Shown one piece after another: positions 7,002-11,707 of a stretch of DNA of 11,707 bases (positions within the stretch are counted from its first letter, which is position 1; each line of letters begins with the position of its first letter). The position numbers and the translations under genes were made by a program. This DNA is from Kiritimatiellales bacterium. GTDB taxonomy: Bacteria; Verrucomicrobiota; Kiritimatiellia; Kiritimatiellales; Pontiellaceae. The stretch lies in the NCBI GenBank assembly GCA_030625905.1, contig DAOUQA010000055.1:1-11707 (forward strand). The letters are read 5' to 3'. Under the pieces are notes generated by a model, which had not been told where the DNA came from, did not search any database, and saw only the letters and a program-made list of their open reading frames with translations.

Positions 7002-9905
7002 ATGAGTACGGAAAAAATATTTCACGTGGTTTCAGGAACGCATTGGGATCGCGAGTGGCGGTTCACTGCGGAGCAGTCATTGCTTCGATTAGCCGAACTG
7101 GTCGATGAGTTGATCGAGATTCTAGAGCAGAAGGAAGACTATAAATGCTTCCTGCTCGATGGCGGCACCGTGGTGATCAAAGACTACCTGAATGTGCGTC
7201 CAGAAAACACGGAACGGCTCCGCTCCCTGTTCAAGGCTGGGCGGATCCAGACGGTGATGTGGTACACCCTGCCGGAAATGTCCTCGGTCGCCCCGGAGGC
7301 GCTGATCCGGAACCTGCTGGTCGGCAAGCGAATGGCCGATGAGTTCGGTGGTGCCGTGAATGCCGGGTACACCGCAACCTCCTACGGACAGATTTCACAA
7401 TTGGCCCAGATCTATTCCGGGTTCGGGATGAAGTCCGCCCTCTCCTACCGAGGAACAAACAAGCATCAGGTTCCGCCGGTCTGCAAACTGGAAAGCCCGG
7501 ATGGATCGCAGATATTCCACTTCCGCTGTTTTGATGAAGTCACCCGCACCAACTGGTTCTTTTTTCCCCACTACATGCTCCTGCTGGACAAATACCCGCG
7601 CGACCTCAGCACCCAGTGGAAACCATCCGACCAGCCGGTTCACATGGCCGATACCGGGATGTATGAAACCGCCTTCCAGCTTAAAGACGAAGGGATGGAT
7701 TATAATACGGATGAAGGGAAGATCCAAGAAGCCATCCGCATGCTGGGCCAGCAGTCCGAACCGCAGATCGTGAACCAGCAACTTCTCGCCCTGAACATGG
7801 AAGACAACGCGGCACCCTATGCCCGGTTGCCGAAAATGATCGAGGCCTGCAACGCCGCCCAGGACGACTACCGGATTATCCAGTCGGGCGTTGACGACTA
7901 TGTGGAGGCCTGCCTCGACGGGATCGATGCAGACGCGGTTCCCGTCCACCAGGGCGAGATGCGCTACACGCTGGTCGAGGCCGGATTCAACGGACTGCTT
8001 GGGGCAACGCACTCTTCGCGGATGGATCTGAAGTTGGCGAACGATCTGGCGCAGCGGGAATTGATCGATGTGGCGGAACCGCTGTCCGCCATGAGTTCCA
8101 TGTTCGGCGGTTCCTACGAACATACTTTGCTGGATCGCGCCTGGCTCTACCTGCTGAAAAACCATGCGCACGACAGCATCTGCGGAGCGGCGATCTCGAA
8201 GGCCCATCTGGACAACCCCTACCGCTTCCGGGCGGCAACGGATCTGGCCCGGGAGTGTTCCCGCAAGGCCTGCGAAGAGATGTGGGCCGAAATCGACACC
8301 GCCGGCTCTTTTGCAGACGGAGATCTTACGTTGACGTTTTTCAACACGCTGCCTAATAAACGCAAGCGCGTAGAGCAGGTGGTTGTGGATACTCCGCGTC
8401 CAAACTTTGGAAACTTCAAGGTCGAAGCGTGCACCGGGGTCGGCCCGATTGTGGAAGGATTTGATCCGGACAAGATGCTGACCTTCCAATATTTCGATAT
8501 CGTAGATGAACAGGGGAACAAGATTCCATACACCATTCTGGACCGCGAAGACATCGACATGGAAGTCGAGCGGAAGCTCGATAGCGATGCGGCGGTCTAT
8601 GATATTCTGCGCACCCGGCTGCTGATGGAGGTCGATCTCCCCCCAATGGGCTACCGCACCTATGCGGTTCGCCCCCGGCTACGGGAATATGAATGCGATC
8701 CAAAGCCGAACGGTGAGCGCGAACGGATTGCCGGACACGATGGCACGCTCGAAAACCAGTTCATCAAAATCAAAATCAACCCAAACGGGACCTTCGATCT
8801 TGAAAACAAGGAAACCGGAAAAGTTTTAGCGGGGCTTCATTCCTTTATTGACGATGCAAGCACCGGAAATGCGCACAAGCATAAAGGGACGCTGCGCGAC
8901 TTCAGCGTGAGTAGCCTTTGCAATACGGCGAGCTTGAGCTTGGTTGAAAACAATGCCCTGCGCGGAACATGGAAGGTTGATTTGGAACTGCTCGTCCCAA
9001 GCCACGCCGTGGCGAATGCAAAGGATCGTTCTTCGGACAATGTGGCGATGCCGATCTCCACGCTGATTACGCTGGAAAAGGGAAGCTGCCGGGTGGATCT
9101 GAAAACGACCCTTGCCAACCACGCAAGGGATCATCGCCTGCGGGTGCTGTTCCCGACCGGAATCAAAACCGATTATGCCTATGCGGACAGCCCGTTCGAT
9201 GTGGTGAAGCGGTGCATCCTTTGGGACGATGTAAAGGACAACATGGAAGAGTTCCATCCCTTCCAGCCAATGCAGCGTTTTGTGACGGTGGGCAACGAGA
9301 CTGACGGCGTCTCCTTCATGGGCAAAGGCCTCGGTGAATACGAGGTCATGGATGATACGGATCGCACGTTGGCGATTACGCTGCTGCGGACGTCCCGCGT
9401 GGCCATGAAGGCCAACCGCGGGCAGATGACACCCGCCGAGGCGGAGCGGCATGCGGGGCATCACTGCCTTGGAAAACTGGAATATGAATATGCCATCACG
9501 ACGCACCAAGGCGGTTGGGATACCGCGCAGATCCCCCGGATGGCCGATGATTTCCGTACGCCGGTGCGCATTCTACAGGGAGTCCCAACGCCCGGAAGGC
9601 TGGCGCCAACCCTTTCGCTAATCGAGATTGGAAACCCGGAGATTCAGGTTTCGGCCTTCTACAAAAGCGAACAGGCCGGCGGGTATATCCTGCGGATCTG
9701 GAACAGTAGCAATTCGGCCCAGAAGACACTTGTCTCATTCAACGTTGATGTCCAATCCGCCAAGGTCGTGGCCATGGATGAAGAGCGGGAGATCGCCCCT
9801 CTTTCCCTTTCCGGGAATGCGGTTCAACTAGAACTCAAAGGGGCACAGGTTGCTACTCTTTTAATCGGAACTGATCGGGAACGAGGGATTGCACAATCGA
9901 CCTAG
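7002..9905 (+). CDS. GH38-family protein with altered nucleophile position
   Basis: A 967-residue protein, full length for GH38: catalytic barrel (about 1-290), helical middle domain (about 300-410), C-terminal beta domains (about 450-950). Kept features are FHVVSGTHWDREW (zinc ligands His14, Asp16), LLALNMEDNAAPYARLP (Asp268, aligned with the acid/base of the GH38 at 1-1659) and NHAHDSICG (zinc ligand His390). The nucleophile motif is changed: GYTATSYGQISQLAQIY aligns without gaps to GYTPDQFGLIGQLPQIY of the neighbour, placing Thr126 where the nucleophile and zinc-ligand Asp should be. Nearby pocket motifs differ too (DAQT to DGGT; the bacterial WYVLPDEFLVSGE pattern to WYTLPEMSSVAPE). The frame is intact with coding-like sequence throughout, so this is not a pseudogene. 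It is last in the operon; its Shine-Dalgarno is weak. Its reaction is unknown: changed specificity or mechanism, or a non-catalytic sugar-binding role. Confidence 0.88.
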   Translation: MSTEKIFHVVSGTHWDREWRFTAEQSLLRLAELVDELIEILEQKEDYKCFLLDGGTVVIKDYLNVRPENTERLRSLFKAGRIQTVMWYTLPEMSSVAPEALIRNLLVGKRMADEFGGAVNAGYTATSYGQISQLAQIYSGFGMKSALSYRGTNKHQVPPVCKLESPDGSQIFHFRCFDEVTRTNWFFFPHYMLLLDKYPRDLSTQWKPSDQPVHMADTGMYETAFQLKDEGMDYNTDEGKIQEAIRMLGQQSEPQIVNQQLLALNMEDNAAPYARLPKMIEACNAAQDDYRIIQSGVDDYVEACLDGIDADAVPVHQGEMRYTLVEAGFNGLLGATHSSRMDLKLANDLAQRELIDVAEPLSAMSSMFGGSYEHTLLDRAWLYLLKNHAHDSICGAAISKAHLDNPYRFRAATDLARECSRKACEEMWAEIDTAGSFADGDLTLTFFNTLPNKRKRVEQVVVDTPRPNFGNFKVEACTGVGPIVEGFDPDKMLTFQYFDIVDEQGNKIPYTILDREDIDMEVERKLDSDAAVYDILRTRLLMEVDLPPMGYRTYAVRPRLREYECDPKPNGERERIAGHDGTLENQFIKIKINPNGTFDLENKETGKVLAGLHSFIDDASTGNAHKHKGTLRDFSVSSLCNTASLSLVENNALRGTWKVDLELLVPSHAVANAKDRSSDNVAMPISTLITLEKGSCRVDLKTTLANHARDHRLRVLFPTGIKTDYAYADSPFDVVKRCILWDDVKDNMEEFHPFQPMQRFVTVGNETDGVSFMGKGLGEYEVMDDTDRTLAITLLRTSRVAMKANRGQMTPAEAERHAGHHCLGKLEYEYAITTHQGGWDTAQIPRMADDFRTPVRILQGVPTPGRLAPTLSLIEIGNPEIQVSAFYKSEQAGGYILRIWNSSNSAQKTLVSFNVDVQSAKVVAMDEEREIAPLSLSGNAVQLELKGAQVATLLIGTDRERGIAQST

Positions 9906-9941
9906 CGATCTTTTAATGTACCAAAATTATGCCGTATTTCT

Positions 9942-10085
9942 ATGGAGAGGTATATTGACACCCCTCCGGAAATTGTGGACATTTTGTGGACAAACGGTGC
10001 TCGGCATGCTGGTAGATACGGAATCAAACAAGCCTCTACTGGAGAACAGGTTATCGGTATTGAGCTGAATGGTAATAGGTTATAA
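9942..10085 (+). CDS. Possible small ORF, 47 residues, unrecognised
   Basis: The ATG at 9942 opens a 47-residue frame starting MERYIDTPPEIVDILWTNGA and ending with TGEQVIGIELNGNRL. It has no Shine-Dalgarno. It is in the same frame as the GH38-like gene, with no stop between that gene's TAG (9903-9905) and 10085, so it could equally be a decayed gene tail. The composition looks protein-like, but I recognise no family. It overlaps the hairpin at 9944-9967. Confidence 0.22.
   Translation: MERYIDTPPEIVDILWTNGARHAGRYGIKQASTGEQVIGIELNGNRL
9944..9967 (+). terminator. Candidate hairpin after the GH38-like gene
   Basis: GGAGAGG (9944-9950) pairs with CCCCTCC (9961-9967) at six of seven positions around a 10-base loop, about 40 bases after the operon's last stop. 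No T tract follows, so intrinsic termination is doubtful. Confidence 0.25.
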
Positions 10086-10223
10086 AAACAGCCCTTATCA
10101 TTCTCATAACCTGAAGGTTCTTGGTGGCATCCCCACAAAACCAATCACCACTTTATCCCCTAGTATTTCAACAATCAAATACATTCAGAAGCGATCACTA
10201 CATATTGATAAAAATATGAAATA
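9968..10223. other. AT-rich intergenic stretch before the tRNA
   Basis: Apart from the possible 47-residue frame, I see no gene here. A frame at 10069-10272 runs into the tRNA gene and looks non-coding. The segment 10103-10143 resembles a degraded tRNA 3' half (see findings). Confidence 0.4.
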
Positions 10224-10250
10224 CCCTAATAATACAGCCTATTTAGAGGG
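10224..10250 (-). terminator. Weak candidate terminator of tRNA-Leu
   Basis: On the minus strand, directly after the encoded CCA, CCCT...TAA pairs with TTA...AGGG across a small internal loop. It is followed by T-rich sequence (TATTTCATATTTTTATC). Position and orientation suit the tRNA; the stem is short and imperfect. Confidence 0.3.
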
Positions 10251-10335
10251 TGGTGCCCAGGGCGGGACTTGAACCCGCATGGATTACTCCGAGTGATTTT
10301 AAGTCCCTTGCGTCTACCAATTTCGCCACCTGGGC
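10251..10335 (-). tRNA. tRNA-Leu (anticodon UAA)
   Basis: An 85-nt class II tRNA with the CCA end encoded. The acceptor stem GCCCAGG pairs with CCTGGGC. The D arm is the leucine type (GGCGAAATTGGTAGACGC). The anticodon loop CTTAAAA gives UAA (10299-10301). There is a long variable arm, and the T arm is GCGGG-TTCAAGT-CCCGC. One oddity is the anticodon stem: AGGGA faces TCACT, giving a central G29.A41 mismatch where TCCCT would pair fully; the base is t10294 on the plus strand. It reads UUA (and UUG by wobble) codons. Confidence 0.97.
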
Positions 10336-10379
10336 TTTCTAAATCTACATCTATTCCCATGCAGGGATTTTCCCGCGCG

Positions 10380-10419
10380 GATCCGCCGCAGGTGACCCCT
10401 AAGGCATCGTAGGCGGAAC
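10380..10419. repeat. Imperfect inverted repeat abutting the tRNA fragment
   Basis: GATCCGCC (10380-10387) and GGCGGAAC (10412-10419) are inverted at 7 of 8 positions around 24 bases. The right arm ends exactly where the 28-nt tRNA-Leu copy begins. It looks like a dispersed intergenic hairpin repeat; function unknown. Confidence 0.4.
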
Positions 10420-10449
10420 GTCCCTTGCGTCTACCAATTTCGCCACCCG
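10420..10449 (-). pseudogene. tRNA-Leu 5'-half fragment
   Basis: 28 nt (10420-10447) are identical to 10303-10330 of the tRNA-Leu gene. The copy covers the end of the acceptor strand, D arm, 5' anticodon stem and first loop base. The acceptor strand differs outside the copy (GTTCGGG instead of GCCCAGG), and the 3' half is replaced by the inverted repeat at 10380-10419, so it cannot fold as a tRNA. It is a truncated paralogue or recombination scar upstream of the intact gene. Confidence 0.75.
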
Positions 10450-10627
10450 AACAATCTGCAAATAGGTAGAGGCCGCACTAATAAACAAGCCCCCCCGTCC
10501 AAACACAATAAAAAAGGGGCGCGATCCGTAGATTGGACATTGCTGAAAACCAATAATCCATTAAAACTTGTTCCCATCGCGGCGGCTTGCCCTATTTATG
10601 GGAATCGGTTTTCAGGAGAGTTTGTTC

Positions 10628-11434
10628 ATGAGTTTACAGGTGTGTGTTTTGGCCAGCGGGAGTTCCGGAAACTCCATCTATGTGGCCTCGGATAAAACAA
10701 GGATACTGATCGATGCCGGCCTGAGCGCCAAGCAGACGGCGGTCCGGCTTGGTCAGATCAACGTCGTTCCCGAAAGCATCAACGGTATCTGCGTCTCCCA
10801 CGAACACGGCGACCACGTGGCCGGCATCCGCGTCCTGCAAAAACGCCACGGCATTCCCGTCTACACCAACGCCGGCACCCTCAGCGGCATCCGGCGCATG
10901 CCCAAGTCCGGCGAAATCTCCGCCAAGGTTTTCCAGACCGGATCAACCTTCAAGATCGGCGACATCGGCATCGATCCCTTTTCCGTCCCGCACGATGCCT
11001 ACGAACCCGTCGGCTTCCGCCTCCAAACCGCCGAAACCACCGTTGGTATCGTCACCGACCTTGGAATGATCACCTCGCTGGTACGGGAAAAGCTCAAGGG
11101 CTGCCACGCCATCATTGTTGAATCCAACCACGATGAAGACCTCCTGCGGGAAGCCCCGCGCCCGTGGCCGCTCAAACAGCGTATCCGCAGTCGCCAGGGC
11201 CATCTCTCCAACATGGGGGCCGCACAGCTGATCTCCGAATGCGCCACCGACGCGCTCGAACACGTCTTCCTCTCGCACCTCAGCTCCGACTGCAATACGC
11301 CCGACACCGCCCTGCGCACCGTCGCCTCGCAACTGCGCCTCGACGGCCTCGGCCACATCAACCTCGAAATCTCCCACGCCAGCAAGATTTCCAGCCTCTG
11401 GAAAAAGGGCAAGGCCGCGAGCCTCCCTGAATAG
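10628..11434 (+). CDS. Metallo-beta-lactamase-fold hydrolase, YycJ/WalJ type
   Basis: The start at 10628 (MSLQVCVLASGSSGNSIYV) is supported by AGGAG (10614-10618) nine bases upstream and by the conserved family N-terminus. An upstream ATG at 10568 would add 20 unconserved residues. Product: 268 residues. Motifs: SHEHGDHVAG (HxHxDH dinuclear metal site), PHDAYEPVGF, TDLG, ESNHDEDLL, GHLSN and LSHLSSDCN, the order typical of YycJ-like proteins. YycJ/WalJ members are cytoplasmic hydrolases linked to DNA-processing or cell-cycle coordination in Firmicutes; the role here is not shown by the sequence. It is unrelated to the sugar locus, separated from it by the tRNA, and probably housekeeping. Strong preference for C-ending codons in the second half. 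Confidence 0.9.
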   Translation: MSLQVCVLASGSSGNSIYVASDKTRILIDAGLSAKQTAVRLGQINVVPESINGICVSHEHGDHVAGIRVLQKRHGIPVYTNAGTLSGIRRMPKSGEISAKVFQTGSTFKIGDIGIDPFSVPHDAYEPVGFRLQTAETTVGIVTDLGMITSLVREKLKGCHAIIVESNHDEDLLREAPRPWPLKQRIRSRQGHLSNMGAAQLISECATDALEHVFLSHLSSDCNTPDTALRTVASQLRLDGLGHINLEISHASKISSLWKKGKAASLPE

Positions 11435-11477
11435 CACTAAGTTAAGGCTCTTCGAATATTTTTATGGGAACCGGGAC

Positions 11478-11666
11478 TTTTGACCGGATAACAGGATCAT
11501 CTGGATTAAATTTACTATGAAAAGCCGCACCATCCTGTTGATCACCAATCCGGCTCTAAAGCACCGCCTTTCACGCAGTCAAGTCGTTGCAGTGCAAGAC
11601 AATCAAAAGCCAGTCCTTCGATGATAAACAAGATCCGATCCGGTCCATCCTGTTATCCAGTCAAAA
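11478..11666. mobile_element. Second, ORF-less element with the same inverted core ends
   Basis: TTTTGACCGGATAACAGGAT (11478-11497) is the inverted partner of 11647-11666, with one mismatch in 20. The 16-bp core is the same as in the element at 4410-4797. Beyond this core the ends still resemble each other imperfectly (GAAT/TTTTATGG/CGGG blocks, about 11454-11477 versus 11667-11706), so the real element is longer and may extend past the window. The ~150-bp interior has no open frame and no trace of the GxxExxY fragment, but includes CATCCTGTTGATC (11532-11544), like the internal near-copy at 4736-4744. Confidence 0.6.
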
Positions 11667-11693
11667 ATTCTCCCCGATTCCTTCACCATAAAA

Positions 11694-11705
11694 TTCTACG
11701 TAGAA
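11694..11705. repeat. 12-bp perfect palindrome TTCTACGTAGAA
   Basis: TTCTACGTAGAA is self-complementary and lies at the very edge of the window, near the presumed outer end of the second element. It could be the element's terminus or an unrelated site; not interpretable here. Confidence 0.35.
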
Positions 11706-11707
11706 CC

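Noticed and set aside
7395..8489. 364-codon minus-strand frame inside the GH38-like gene, and a 227-codon one at 8826-9509
   Set aside because: Antisense shadows of a 967-residue protein with clear GH38 motifs; no recognisable domains or start signals.
10069..10272. 67-codon frame overlapping the tRNA-Leu 3' end
   Set aside because: It runs into a confident tRNA gene on the other strand, has no ribosome-binding site, and its composition is AT-driven.
10380..10449. A second functional tRNA-Leu
   Set aside because: Only the 5' half is present; the anticodon stem, T arm and acceptor complement are missing or replaced.
10568..10627. Upstream start for the metallo-beta-lactamase-fold gene
   Set aside because: No Shine-Dalgarno there, while AGGAG precedes the 10628 ATG and the family N-terminus begins at that Met.
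1..11707. CRISPR arrays, toxin-antitoxin or phage-defence modules
   Set aside because: I found no regularly spaced direct repeats, cas-like genes or paired small toxin/antitoxin frames; the only repeats are the paired element ends and the tRNA copy.

Overview
The window (11,707 bp) reads as a carbohydrate-use locus from a PVC-superphylum bacterium. Kiritimatiellota or a relative such as Pontiella is my best guess. I infer this from a XylR-type regulator (LacI-like sensor fused to AraC helix-turn-helix), from paired GH38 proteins, and from short 'GGATAACAGGAT' intergenic repeats around a GxxExxY protein fragment. No marker gene settles the taxonomy.

Layout. 1-1659 (-) is the N-terminal 553 residues of a canonical GH38 alpha-mannosidase that runs off the left edge. 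1660-1891 is non-coding and holds its promoter region. 1892-3058 (-) is the XylR-like regulator. From a divergent control region (3059-3216) runs a four-gene plus-strand operon: a PfkB sugar kinase (3217-4407), a cupin sugar isomerase related to D-lyxose/mannose isomerases (4817-5650), a mannitol-dehydrogenase-family oxidoreductase (5763-6974) and a second, divergent GH38 protein (7002-9905). A roughly 390-bp insertion element sits between kinase and isomerase. It has long inverted ends and a 10-bp target duplication, and removing it rejoins the two genes 11 bp apart. 9906-10250 is AT-rich with no convincing gene. A tRNA-Leu(UAA) lies at 10251-10335 (-), with a 28-nt copy of its 5' half 117 bp away. 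10628-11434 (+) is a YycJ/WalJ-type metallo-beta-lactamase-fold protein. The right end carries a second, ORF-less copy of the inverted-end element.

How the genes may work together (inference). The sugar-sensing regulator controls release of a mannosyl-type sugar by GH38, aldose-ketose conversion by the cupin isomerase, phosphorylation by the PfkB kinase, and an NAD(P)-linked polyol/ketose step by the dehydrogenase. The main puzzle is the operon's own GH38. It keeps the zinc ligands and probable acid/base Asp, but has Thr where the family has its nucleophile/zinc-ligand Asp. An intact 967-residue protein in a tight operon suggests a changed activity rather than decay. No transporter is visible in the window.
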